A stretch of DNA of 22,972 nucleotides. It comes from a virus. The stretch lies in the IMG/VR virus record IMGVR_UViG_3300017818_000119, positions 1 to 22,972 of that record; one strand, 5' to 3'. The notes under the pieces are model-generated. The model ran no database searches and was not told the DNA's origin. It worked only from the letters and a program-made list of their open reading frames with translations. This document shows positions 5,836-12,613 of this stretch, piece after piece; position 1 is the first letter of the stretch, and the number at the start of each line of letters is the position of its first letter. The translations under genes were made by a program, and so were the position numbers.

Positions 5836-6690
5836 ATGAGCACAGAACTACAAAATGTAAATGATGACTTGAATAACTTCCTTGCTGCCTTCGAAGAAGG
5901 TAATGAGGAATCCCTAATGGAACTGAGTGGTCAGAAGGACGGTGATAGTAAGCCGCAGCTTGGACTGCCACGCCTGACCATTAACTATGAAACAGAGACC
6001 GATGACGGTATAGTTTTGAAGCGCGGTGCGTGGAGAATCTGGAACGGTTCAGCACCGGTCTATGCAGATAGTGTACAGATTCGCCCATTGATGCGTACCT
6101 TCGAATGGTCTGTGTGGGACCAAGAAGAGGGCAAATTCTCCTGCAAGTCTGTGCAAAAGAATAAGCTAGGTGGGGATTTCCCAGATACATCTGGCGGTAA
6201 CAAGTGTGGTCGCCTGTCACGGCAAGAAGAAGAAGCCTTGAATCAAGATGACCCTCGTGTTCTGTTGAGCCGTTCGGTCAACTGTAATCAGGTAATCTAC
6301 GGTGTCTTAGACGCTGCAGATGCTACCTTGGCAGACGGTACTGCTGCTCCTATCGAGGCAATGCCGTTCGTGGCATATTTCAAGCGGTCAGGGTTCCGAC
6401 CTGTTAGTGACTTTATTCAGAAGCAGCTTACAGACCGTAAGATTATGATGCAAAAGGCAGTCATCGAACTGACTACTGAAAAGCAGAAGAACGGTGGTGT
6501 TGTCTACTGGACACCTAAGCTGTCTCTGGTCAAGGAAGTAAGCATCAGTGACACAGATAAGGAACTGATGAAGAAGTTTGGTGAGACTGTCATTGCACAT
6601 AATGAGTCTGTGTTCGAAGAATACAAGCAGGCTCAGAAAGCAATGTCTTCTTCTGATGATATCGACTTGTCGCAGCGTCTGGCTGGCTAG
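5836..6690 (+). CDS. Conserved-looking replication-cluster protein, candidate ssDNA-binding protein
   Basis: 284 residues with a strong AGGAG site eight bases before the ATG, after the only gap of note (36 bases) in the early part of the operon. The N-terminus is acidic and Asn/Glu-rich. The middle (about 45-215) looks beta-rich with many aromatics (FEWSVWDQ, MPFVAYFKR, VVYWTP). The end is acidic and disordered (SSSDDIDLS). A beta core with an acidic tail between polymerase and exonuclease is where podophages keep their ssDNA-binding protein (T7 gp2.5 type), so I suggest that role. I see no diagnostic motif, and an annealing or scaffold role is equally open. Its own strong ribosome site suggests high expression, which would suit an ssDNA-binding protein. 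Confidence 0.5.
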   Translation: MSTELQNVNDDLNNFLAAFEEGNEESLMELSGQKDGDSKPQLGLPRLTINYETETDDGIVLKRGAWRIWNGSAPVYADSVQIRPLMRTFEWSVWDQEEGKFSCKSVQKNKLGGDFPDTSGGNKCGRLSRQEEEALNQDDPRVLLSRSVNCNQVIYGVLDAADATLADGTAAPIEAMPFVAYFKRSGFRPVSDFIQKQLTDRKIMMQKAVIELTTEKQKNGGVVYWTPKLSLVKEVSISDTDKELMKKFGETVIAHNESVFEEYKQAQKAMSSSDDIDLSQRLAG

Positions 6691-6692
6691 TC

Positions 6693-7586
6693 ATGTTACC
6701 ACTTGTAGAAGTACAAGACTTTCTACAAAAGGCGGGGCGGGGAGAGGTTGATTCTTCTCGCCTCGAACCTTTGATAGAACAGTTTGGTGAGGACTGTAAG
6801 GCAGCTATGCGTAAGCAGTTCTCTAGTCGTGGTGACTATCGGATTCGTATGTCCGGTGTAGGTCGCCCTCTCTGTCAGCAGCAGCTTGAAAAGCAAGGAC
6901 ACAAACAAGATGTTGCCTATAATGATATAGTACGGTTCGCAACCGGTGACCTGCTAGAAGCCTTCGCCATTCTTGTGATGAGGGCAGCAGGATTGAAGGT
7001 AGTTGACGAACAGAAGAAGTGCAGCCTCGAACTGGCTGGAGAGACTGTCAACGGAACTCTAGACTTGATTCTCGACATAGACGGAGAAGAAGAGGTCTGG
7101 GATATTAAGACAGCAAGCCCGTGGTCATTCGATAACAAGTTTTCTGGTCGTGGTGGCTACGATGTCATCAAGGAAGATGACCCGTTCGGATATGTCATGC
7201 AGGGTCACCTGTACGGTGAATCTGAAGGTAAACGCTTCGGTGGTTGGATTGTAATCAACAAGTCTACTGGTGAGTGGGACTTTGTAGAAGCACCCCGCGA
7301 ACAGTCTGTTGACCGTGCAACATACCTAGAAGATGCGAACAAACGGGTGAAGGCTATTATTGAAGACGCTCCTTTCAAGGTGCCGTTTCAATCTCAGCCA
7401 GAGACTGTTACTATCGACAGGCAAAAGGTAGAGACAGGAAATCGTCTGATGCCAAAGACCTGCACCTTTTGTTCATTCAAGACTATCTGCTGGAAGAATG
7501 CAGAGCTTGCACCGAAAGTAACATCCAAGGCACGGTTCAAGCCTCACGTATGGTACACTAAACTGGTGAAGCGGGAGCTAGACTGA
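6693..7586 (+). CDS. RecB/Cas4-like PD-(D/E)XK exonuclease with probable 4Fe-4S cluster
   Basis: 297 residues. Nuclease motifs in order are GDLLEA (E89), GTLDLILD (D124), WDIKTAS (D137, K139) and GYVMQGHLYG (Q170, Y174), the RecB-family signature. One early cysteine (C61 in RPLCQQQ) and a C-terminal CTFCSFKTIC (C257, C260, C266) match the four-cysteine iron-sulphur pattern of Cas4 and AddB nucleases. It probably resects or degrades dsDNA ends for recombination and recycles host DNA, like T7 gp6 in role. It begins two bases after the previous stop with only a weak ribosome site, and its stop shares a base with the next ATG. The assignment is firm for the family and inferred for the role. Confidence 0.85.
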   Translation: MLPLVEVQDFLQKAGRGEVDSSRLEPLIEQFGEDCKAAMRKQFSSRGDYRIRMSGVGRPLCQQQLEKQGHKQDVAYNDIVRFATGDLLEAFAILVMRAAGLKVVDEQKKCSLELAGETVNGTLDLILDIDGEEEVWDIKTASPWSFDNKFSGRGGYDVIKEDDPFGYVMQGHLYGESEGKRFGGWIVINKSTGEWDFVEAPREQSVDRATYLEDANKRVKAIIEDAPFKVPFQSQPETVTIDRQKVETGNRLMPKTCTFCSFKTICWKNAELAPKVTSKARFKPHVWYTKLVKRELD

Positions 7587-7981
7587 TGCCGGTGCTGTAC
7601 ACACGAGAATACCCCCACGAACTGTTCGACTTGAATCCGCAGCTATACTGTGTGTTCGTGGAATCACATGAGCGTCGTGGGGGTGGTCGTTCTACAGTAC
7701 GGGTTCGCGGCTTAGAGGTTGCATTGCCTCTAACCTTGCGAGATAACTTCTCATCAGATGGGTCTTTGAAATCTGAAACAGAAGTTCGTGACATGACAAA
7801 GATAGAAGAGGAATTTCAGAACATTGTTCATTACCTGCGGCAAGGTTTGGTAGTATGCTTACCGACAATGGAAATCTCAAAAGAAATATCACAGCTAGAA
7901 AAACAGTCCCCAAAAGTAGGACGGTATCTATTAAAAAGGCTAGAAGGGGTGAAGGCGGCGTTTCCGTTGCTAGGATTATGA
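7586..7981 (+). CDS. Hypothetical 131-aa protein between two nucleases
   Basis: Starts MPVLYTREYPHELFDL, with GGGAG about nine bases upstream and a TGATG overlap with the exonuclease. The N-terminal half is beta-like (QLYCVFVESHERR, STVRVRGLEVALP). The C-terminal half is helical and Lys/Glu-rich (MEISKEISQLEKQ). No family recognised. Being locked between the exonuclease and endonuclease I suggests a DNA-processing partner, but that is inference. Its last 127 bases are also open in the frame of the next gene. Confidence 0.65.
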   Translation: MPVLYTREYPHELFDLNPQLYCVFVESHERRGGGRSTVRVRGLEVALPLTLRDNFSSDGSLKSETEVRDMTKIEEEFQNIVHYLRQGLVVCLPTMEISKEISQLEKQSPKVGRYLLKRLEGVKAAFPLLGL

Positions 7982-8349
7982 GACAGACACGATTTAGGTC
8001 GCAGTTCGAGATTAGCCTTGCGCGGTCTCTTGCAGACCGTAAAGTTAATTTTGAATATGAGCAGGCTAAGTTTGAGTACATACCCAAGCCGCGAACATAT
8101 ACTCCAGACTTCTATCTTCCTGAACAGGATATCTACATAGAAGCCAAGGGTCACCTAGATAAGGGTGACAGGGTGAAGATGCAGCTTATTAAGCAACAGC
8201 ATCCTGAGTTGGATATCCGGTTCGTATTCCTACGAGCCACGAACAAGATTTACAGAGGCAGCAAGACCAGCTATGCTGACTGGGCTAACCGTTACGGATT
8301 CCCGTGGGCTGAGGGTGGCATACCAGAGGAGTGGTTGAAGAATGATTGA
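7978..8349 (+). CDS. Endonuclease I, Holliday-junction resolvase (T7 gp3-like)
   Basis: Cleaves branched DNA and helps break down host DNA and debranch replicating genomes before packaging. The 123-residue chain aligns by eye with T7 gp3 throughout: FRSQFE, TYTPDFYLP, YIEAKGH, QQHPELDIR, TSYADW and IPEEWLK. The catalytic set is Glu in SQFE, Asp in TPDF, and Glu and Lys in IEAKG. I chose the ATG at 7978 because it makes an ATGA overlap with the upstream stop and places the first motif close to the N-terminus. An in-frame ATG at 7855 would add 41 basic residues that look like an out-of-frame reading of the previous gene; T7 gp3 has about nine more N-terminal residues than the short form. Confidence 0.9.
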   Translation: MRQTRFRSQFEISLARSLADRKVNFEYEQAKFEYIPKPRTYTPDFYLPEQDIYIEAKGHLDKGDRVKMQLIKQQHPELDIRFVFLRATNKIYRGSKTSYADWANRYGFPWAEGGIPEEWLKND

Positions 8350-8695
8350 TGAGCGTGAGTTTGAAAAGGCAAGCCTCTTAAAAGACAGATGGTATATCAT
8401 CCTGAAGAAAATGGATGACGATAATTTTATAATGACTGCCTATGACACAACGAGCATACCGGATGACCCTGAGTATATGGATGCGGGGTTCGTGGCGCAG
8501 CAGGGGCTTGTTGAACTACTAGAGAATGACTTTGACCGCATCATACAGGCTGGTCTCGCTCGTATCTCATTCATGGAAATGAAGGACACCATGCTCAATG
8601 AACTAGAGCAGGAAGGTGTAGAGGTAGAAGCAACAGACCGTATCAGAGAACGCGAACACAATGTCCTCAAGGTTGATTTTGGAACGAAGCAATGA
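8342..8695 (+). CDS. Hypothetical acidic 117-aa protein
   Basis: Starts MIDEREFEKASLLKD and overlaps the endonuclease stop by eight bases, with AGGAG ten bases before the ATG. The protein is strongly acidic, with runs such as KKMDDDNF, SIPDDPEY and LELLEND-like helices. I see no signal peptide or metal motif. The charge would fit a DNA mimic or a regulator of the adjacent nuclease or MazG, but nothing specific supports either. Its stop overlaps the MazG start as ATGA, so it is part of the same translationally coupled series. Confidence 0.65.
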   Translation: MIDEREFEKASLLKDRWYIILKKMDDDNFIMTAYDTTSIPDDPEYMDAGFVAQQGLVELLENDFDRIIQAGLARISFMEMKDTMLNELEQEGVEVEATDRIREREHNVLKVDFGTKQ

Positions 8696-9012
8696 GACTA
8701 GATGAGTATCAGATAAGAGCAGAGTCTACTGCAATCTATTCAGAGCAATATGCTATTGTGTATCCTGCGCTAGGTCTTGCAGGAGAAGCAGGTGAGGTTG
8801 CGGATAAGGTAAAGAAGATTATCAGGGATGACCAGACAGAGTTATTCTACAAGAATCACATTGCCAAAGAGCTAGGGGATGTGCTATGGTATGTAGCAGT
8901 ATTAGCACGAGACTTGGGCTACAGCTTGGAAGAGGTTGCACAGATGAACCTAGACAAGCTAGAAGACCGCAAGAATCGCAACAGGCTCCAAGGCAGTGGG
9001 GATGAAAGATGA
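8692..9012 (+). CDS. mazG: MazG-like NTP pyrophosphohydrolase
   Basis: 106 residues, all-helical. The metal-binding signature is GEAGEVAD (E32, E35) followed by KELGDVLW (E60, D63), then NLDKLEDRK. The family hydrolyses (d)NTPs to monophosphates, and phage versions are thought to adjust host nucleotide pools or alarmone levels and prolong host metabolism. It is a single-domain form, shorter than bacterial two-domain MazG. It shares ATGA with the gene before and with the gene after. It sits in a stretch (8657-9275) without the enriched GTTCG word and uses AGA/AGG arginines, which hints at a separate origin for MazG and the following gene. Confidence 0.88.
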   Translation: MRLDEYQIRAESTAIYSEQYAIVYPALGLAGEAGEVADKVKKIIRDDQTELFYKNHIAKELGDVLWYVAVLARDLGYSLEEVAQMNLDKLEDRKNRNRLQGSGDER

Positions 9013-9293
9013 GGCACGAAGAATACATGAAGAAGCGAGGCTTCGATGAGTACGGAAACTACGGGGAAAACAATCCCCCCGCAGACATGGTGAACAAGCC
9101 ACCACACTACAATCAGGCAGGTATTGAATGTGTGGACGCTATTGCAGCAGCAACAGACGGTGGCTTTGAATATTACCTGCAAGGAAACATAATTAAATAC
9201 CTCTGGCGGTATCGTTACAAGAATGGAAACGAAGACCTAAAGAAAGCCCAGTGGTACTTAAATCGGTTATTAGAGGTTCGAGGAGAAAAATAA
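9009..9293 (+). CDS. DUF3310 protein (T7 gp1.7 nucleotide kinase-related domain)
   Basis: 94 residues. The core MVNKPPHYNQAGIECVDAI followed by GNIIKYLWRY and DLKKAQWYLNRLL is the DUF3310 pattern (by recall), a domain also found in the T7 gp1.7 nucleotide kinase. The N-terminal 27 residues are polar and probably flexible. Between MazG and ribonucleotide reductase it most likely takes part in nucleotide metabolism; kinase activity cannot be read from so short a domain because there is no P-loop. The start overlaps the MazG stop, and its TAA shares a base with the reductase ATG. Confidence 0.8.
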   Translation: MRHEEYMKKRGFDEYGNYGENNPPADMVNKPPHYNQAGIECVDAIAAATDGGFEYYLQGNIIKYLWRYRYKNGNEDLKKAQWYLNRLLEVRGEK

Positions 9294-11221
9294 TGAGCAA
9301 CCAACTACCAACCCCCTATCAGCAATTCATTCACAAATCACGCTATGCTCGTTGGTTAGACGACGAACAGCGCAGGGAGAACTGGGATGAAACTGTATCC
9401 AGATATATTTCTTTTATGGATGAGCATGTGCGTGATAAGCACGGCTATGAGCTTCCTGATTCACTGAAGACAGAACTAGAAGACGCTATTCTGTCCTTGA
9501 AAGTGATGCCAAGTATGAGGGCAGTTATGACTGCCGGACCTGCCTTGGCTCGTGACAATGTATGCGGATATAATTGTAGCTATATTCCTGTAGATAGCCC
9601 TCGTGCGTTCGATGAGTGTATGTACATATTGATGTGTGGTACGGGTGTTGGTTTCTCTGTCGAACGGGAAAATGTGGATAAGCTACCGACTATCAGCGAC
9701 AACTTTAATGATTCGAGTACTGTAATCAAGGTTGGCGACAGCAAGCCCGGATGGGCAAAAGCACTTCGCGAACTGATTGCACTTCTCTATGCAGGGCAGG
9801 TTCCATCGTGGGATATGTCTGGGGTTCGTGAAGCGGGTGAACGCCTGAAGGTTATGGGTGGTAGAGCCAGCGGTCCGCAGCCGCTTGCTGACCTTTTCAA
9901 CTTCACGGTGGAGACATTTAAGAAGGCCAAGGGACGCAAGCTGTTCCCAATCGAGTGTCACGACCTGATGTGTAAGGTTGGGGAGATTGTGGTTGTAGGC
10001 GGGGTTCGCCGTAGCGCACTCATCAGCTTGTCGAACCTGAACGATGACCAGATGGCACACGCCAAGTCTGGTATGTGGTGGGAAACAGAGCCGCAACGTG
10101 CGTTGGCGAACAACTCTGTAGCGTACAAGCAAAAGCCAGAGATGGGAACCTTCATGCGTGAATGGTTGGCTCTCTATGACAGTAAGTCGGGTGAGCGCGG
10201 TATGTTCAACCGTGAGGCTGCAGATAAGCAGGTGGCTCGTAATGGTCGCCGTGAGACAGGGCATATGTGGGGTACGAACCCCTGTTCGGAGATTATCCTT
10301 CGTGGATATCAGTTTTGCAACCTGTCTGAGGTAGTGGTTCGCGAACTGGATTCCTTAGAAGACCTAAAGGATAAGGTTCGTCTAGCCACCATTCTTGGAA
10401 CCCTTCAGTCCACCCTAACTGATTTCAAATACTTGAGGAAGATATGGAAAGACAACACAGAGGAAGAGCGTTTGTTAGGCGTATCCTTGACTGGTATCAT
10501 GGACCATCCCGTTTTATCCAAAAACGTCGACAGCAAGCGTTGGCTCGAAGAGATGAGGGAAGAGGCAGTGAAAGCGAACAAGAAGTTTGCCCAGACTCTT
10601 GGTATCCCACAAAGCAGTGCAATCACCTGTGTCAAGCCGTCGGGTACTGTGTCACAACTGGTGGACGCCGCCAGCGGGATACATGCAAGGCACAACGACT
10701 ATTACATAAGAACAGTTCGTGGCGATAACAAAGACCCGCTGACACAGTTCCTTATTGAAAGTGGTGTCCACAACGAACGGGATATGATGAAGCCAGATTC
10801 AACAACTGTCTTTTCGTTCCCTATGAAATCACCAGATGGTGCCGTAATCAGAACAAAGATGTCGGCTATTGAACAGTTAGAACTGTGGAAAACCTATGCT
10901 ATCCACTGGTGCGAACACAAACCGTCTATTACTGTGTCTGTAAAGGAACATGAGTGGATGGATGTAGGTGCTTGGGTCTATGAGAACTTTGATGTAGCTT
11001 CAGGCGTTTCCTTTTTGCCACATAGTGACCATACCTATCAGCAAGCTCCGTATCAGGATATAGAGCAGCCTGAATACTTGGAATGGAAGCAGATGTATGA
11101 TAAGGTAACTATTGACTGGAAAAAGCTGGCTGACTTCGAGAAGGAAGATAACACCAGTGGTTCGCGGGAACTTGCCTGCACAGCCGGTGTTTGTGAAGTC
11201 GTGGATTTGAACGCGGCCTGA
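9293..11221 (+). CDS. Class II (B12-dependent) monomeric ribonucleoside-triphosphate reductase
   Basis: Makes dNTPs from rNTPs using adenosylcobalamin, so it depends on host B12. 642 residues from the ATG at 9293 (GAGGAG just upstream). Active-site NPCSEI gives N329, the radical Cys C331 and E333. FCNLSEV gives C342, with the same 11-residue spacing as C408 and C419 of the Lactobacillus enzyme. CVKPSGTVSQ lies at 446-455. The C-terminal redox pair ACTAGVCEV (C629, C634) has the spacing of C731 and C736. The N-terminal redox Cys is one of C91 or C95. It is about 100 residues shorter than the bacterial enzyme, as usual in phages. It completes the MazG, DUF3310 and reductase nucleotide block. 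Confidence 0.93.
   Translation: MSNQLPTPYQQFIHKSRYARWLDDEQRRENWDETVSRYISFMDEHVRDKHGYELPDSLKTELEDAILSLKVMPSMRAVMTAGPALARDNVCGYNCSYIPVDSPRAFDECMYILMCGTGVGFSVERENVDKLPTISDNFNDSSTVIKVGDSKPGWAKALRELIALLYAGQVPSWDMSGVREAGERLKVMGGRASGPQPLADLFNFTVETFKKAKGRKLFPIECHDLMCKVGEIVVVGGVRRSALISLSNLNDDQMAHAKSGMWWETEPQRALANNSVAYKQKPEMGTFMREWLALYDSKSGERGMFNREAADKQVARNGRRETGHMWGTNPCSEIILRGYQFCNLSEVVVRELDSLEDLKDKVRLATILGTLQSTLTDFKYLRKIWKDNTEEERLLGVSLTGIMDHPVLSKNVDSKRWLEEMREEAVKANKKFAQTLGIPQSSAITCVKPSGTVSQLVDAASGIHARHNDYYIRTVRGDNKDPLTQFLIESGVHNERDMMKPDSTTVFSFPMKSPDGAVIRTKMSAIEQLELWKTYAIHWCEHKPSITVSVKEHEWMDVGAWVYENFDVASGVSFLPHSDHTYQQAPYQDIEQPEYLEWKQMYDKVTIDWKKLADFEKEDNTSGSRELACTAGVCEVVDLNAA
10337..10346. repeat. GTTCGCGAAC palindrome, copy 3
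   Basis: In the reductase gene. A further GTTCG lies about 30 bases downstream, and a CGAAC and a GTTCG lie about 60 bases upstream. Confidence 0.75.
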
Positions 11222-11222
11222 T

Positions 11223-11381
11223 ATGAAGTGCTGGCACTGCAATAGTGAACTAACTTGGATGAGTGATGTTGACAGGGATGATGACTTGTATTACATTATG
11301 GTCACATTCCTGCACTGCTCCAACTGTGGTTCAGATGTAGAAGTATGGTTACCTAATCTTGAGGAGAATGAAAGTGACTGA
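11223..11381 (+). CDS. Small zinc-ribbon protein
   Basis: A 52-residue open frame starts one base after the reductase stop. It begins MKCWHCNSEL and has two CxxC knuckles, C3/C6 and C32/C35 (HCSNCGSD), separated by an acidic stretch and a hydrophobic strand (YYIMVTFL). That is a plausible four-cysteine zinc ribbon. It exactly fills the space between reductase and the next gene. There is no good ribosome site, so it would rely on re-initiation (TGATATG). It could bind nucleic acid or protein; it may also act as an accessory to the reductase, but only position suggests that. Its end contains the ribosome site for the following gene. Confidence 0.65.
   Translation: MKCWHCNSELTWMSDVDRDDDLYYIMVTFLHCSNCGSDVEVWLPNLEENESD
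11362..11366 (+). promoter_or_regulatory. Ribosome binding site favouring a GTG start
   Basis: AGGAG lies seven bases before a GTG at 11374 but only one base before the ATG at 11368. Spacing therefore argues for GTG initiation of the following gene. Confidence 0.5.
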
Positions 11382-11580
11382 AGAAGATAAAATTACCATC
11401 AACGACACAGAGTATGATGTCGAAAGTCTAGATGACCATCAGAAGTATCTGATACAGCAGGTTAAAAATCTTCGTGCTAGAATTGCAGAGGCACGATTTA
11501 ATCTAGACCAAATGATTGCTGCAGAGAACAGCTTTACGAACACCTTGGTAGAGTCTGTAAAGGAAGAGGAAGCGGCATGA
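11374..11580 (+). CDS. Small coiled-coil protein, DUF6447-like
   Basis: 68 residues, beginning at GTG 11374 by ribosome-site spacing, or 70 residues from the ATG at 11368. The pattern ITINDTEYDVESLDDHQK followed by a long heptad helix (QQVKNLRARIAEARFNLDQM) recalls the small phage family DUF6447, which has a short strand 'IxIxxxxYDxxSL' and then a coiled coil. The recall is not database-checked. Function unknown; such proteins are common in marine tailed phages. The GTG or ATG lies inside the end of the zinc-ribbon frame, and the stop overlaps the next ATG as ATGA. Confidence 0.65.
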   Translation: MTEEDKITINDTEYDVESLDDHQKYLIQQVKNLRARIAEARFNLDQMIAAENSFTNTLVESVKEEEAA

Positions 11581-12002
11581 CTTCTATGGAACCAGCAGTT
11601 TGTGACCGCAAGAAGTTCGATTTAGACCTGTCCTATGGAAAGGTTCGCGAACAGCGGGTTGCAGAGATGCTAACCGATAAGAAGATAGAGGTGAAGTCTG
11701 AACGAGACATGTGGGTTCGAACAGGCAACATTTGTATTGAGTACGAATCGTATGGCAAGCCTAGTGGTATTGCAGCCACAGAAGCGGACTACTGGTTCCA
11801 CAACCTGTGCATTGGTGACGAAACCTTTGCTACCTTGGTGTTTGACGTTCCGTCCTTGAAACGCATCATAGACAACCTAGATTACAAAAAAACCGTGAGC
11901 GGTGGTGACCACAACGCTTCACGGCTTTACCTTCTGAACATACAGAAGTTGTTTTCATCAGATGTAATTAAGGCGTATAAGAATGAGCAACAAGCATCCT
12001 AA
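11577..12002 (+). CDS. Small PD-(D/E)XK nuclease-like phage protein
   Basis: 141 residues. FDLDLSYGKVREQRV (D15 or D17, E25) is followed by KKIEVKSERD (E38, K40), then a strand NICIEYES and the conserved-looking PSGIAATEADYW. This order is what I recall from a widespread family of short phage proteins related to Hjc/VRR-type nucleases. Likely activity: DNA cleavage or junction binding; substrate unknown. It carries a GTTCGCGAAC palindrome and a GTTCGAAC palindrome within 80 bases. It overlaps its neighbours at both ends (ATGA upstream, 20 bases downstream). Confidence 0.7.
   Translation: MTSMEPAVCDRKKFDLDLSYGKVREQRVAEMLTDKKIEVKSERDMWVRTGNICIEYESYGKPSGIAATEADYWFHNLCIGDETFATLVFDVPSLKRIIDNLDYKKTVSGGDHNASRLYLLNIQKLFSSDVIKAYKNEQQAS
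11643..11652. repeat. GTTCGCGAAC palindrome, copy 4
   Basis: Near the start of the small nuclease gene; a GTTCGAAC palindrome lies 62 bases downstream. Confidence 0.75.
11715..11722. repeat. GTTCGAAC palindrome in the small nuclease gene
   Basis: Overlapping opposite copies of the enriched pentamer; the last occurrence before a 710-base stretch with none. Confidence 0.7.
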
Positions 12003-12207
12003 AGCTGAACTATTCAAACTCACAGCCCGTATGAATGATAAGGGAAACATAGAGATGGATATGGATTGTGTGAACCCAGACCAGTTTGTGTCCCTAATGG
12101 AAAAAGACCTGCCAGAGTATGAAGGAACCTTCAAAGTGGCAAGTCTTCTTCGTTTCTTAAAGTCTATGGGAGACGAGATGCTAGAGAAATCTAGCCGCTA
12201 TGTTTAA
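11983..12207 (+). CDS. Hypothetical 74-aa protein, last gene of the rightward operon
   Basis: Starts MSNKHPKAELFKLTARM and overlaps the upstream nuclease by 20 bases. It has a strand-like first half (FKLTARMNDKGNIEMDMDC) and a helical second half (VASLLRFLKSMGDEMLEK). No family recognised. Its TAA (12205-12207) interlocks with the TAA of the opposing leftward gene (12206-12204). The gene contains no GTTCG/CGAAC word. Confidence 0.65.
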   Translation: MSNKHPKAELFKLTARMNDKGNIEMDMDCVNPDQFVSLMEKDLPEYEGTFKVASLLRFLKSMGDEMLEKSSRYV

Positions 12208-12389
12208 GCAGCAGCTTCTTCTGTAGGTTCCAAGTCCTTTAGTTCCGCATCAATTTTATCGCGGATACCTTTGAGATACTTGGCACGAGCAGCATCTTGC
12301 TCTTTCTTCATTTCTTGAACCACAGCTTCGCTCACAATCATAACTGGGCTACGGCTGTAGAAGTTCAGGATATCAGTCAAACCGTACAT
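12204..12389 (-). CDS. Hypothetical 61-aa helical protein, last gene of the virion cassette
   Basis: Starts MYGLTDILNFYSRSPV. The ATG at 12389 is preferred to those at 12401 and 12452 because GGAG lies six bases upstream of it. The protein is almost entirely helical and charged (VVQEMKKEQDAARAKYLKGIRDKIDAELKDLE) with an alanine tail. No family recognised. It is separated from the gene before it by 59 bases, the largest gap in this half, so it may have its own promoter. It ends head-on against the replication operon. Confidence 0.65.
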   Translation of the reverse strand: MYGLTDILNFYSRSPVMIVSEAVVQEMKKEQDAARAKYLKGIRDKIDAELKDLEPTEEAAA

Positions 12390-12426
12390 GATTCTCTCCA
12401 TTGGTTTGTTGTTGTTTTGCCTATAG

Positions 12427-12452
12427 ATGGGAGTTCGCGAACCGCTTGTCAA
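12427..12452 (-). promoter_or_regulatory. TTGACA box with a GTTCGCGAAC palindrome just downstream
   Basis: On the minus strand TTGACA (12452-12447) is followed four bases later by the perfect palindrome at 12442-12433. The -10 region at normal spacing reads CATCTA, which is poor, although CTATAG lies slightly further on. The palindrome would sit between -35 and -10, where an operator would block polymerase. This is the only intergenic copy of the palindrome. Confidence 0.35.
12433..12442. repeat. GTTCGCGAAC palindrome, copy 5, intergenic
   Basis: The only copy outside coding sequence, in the 59-base gap between the two last leftward genes. Confidence 0.75.
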
Positions 12453-12613
12453 CCCTTTTTGTGGGTTTCCTGAACTGTAAATTTAGCACGTAAACTAGCA
12501 CCCTTGTGACGCTTATAGCCATCGCGAGGGTTTTTCATTAGGCGATATCCTGAACCGTGCTTCATCCAGTGATAGCCCTTTGGTGCGGGAACTGTCTTAG
12601 TTCTAGTAGCCAT
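12449..12613 (-). CDS. Small basic phage protein (PKGYHWMK motif)
   Basis: 54 residues starting MATRTKTVPAPKGYHWMK. The ATG at 12613 is favoured because the PxPKGYHWMK...YRLMK block then lies near the N-terminus, as I recall from short proteins next to virion genes in marine podophages and pelagiphages. The protein is Lys/Arg-rich throughout and ends HKKG. Ribosome site is weak (an A/G-rich stretch only). Its start overlaps the end of the upstream gene. It may bind DNA or be a minor virion component; no direct evidence. Confidence 0.6.
   Translation of the reverse strand: MATRTKTVPAPKGYHWMKHGSGYRLMKNPRDGYKRHKGASLRAKFTVQETHKKG

Noticed and set aside
9683-10264. 193-codon leftward open frame inside the reductase gene
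   Set aside because: It is antisense to a clearly conserved class II reductase, lacks a ribosome site and gives a Cys/His/Leu-rich nonsense-like sequence.
12452-12468. AACCC...GGGTT hairpin as a leftward terminator
   Set aside because: The stem is only five pairs, and no T-run follows in either direction.
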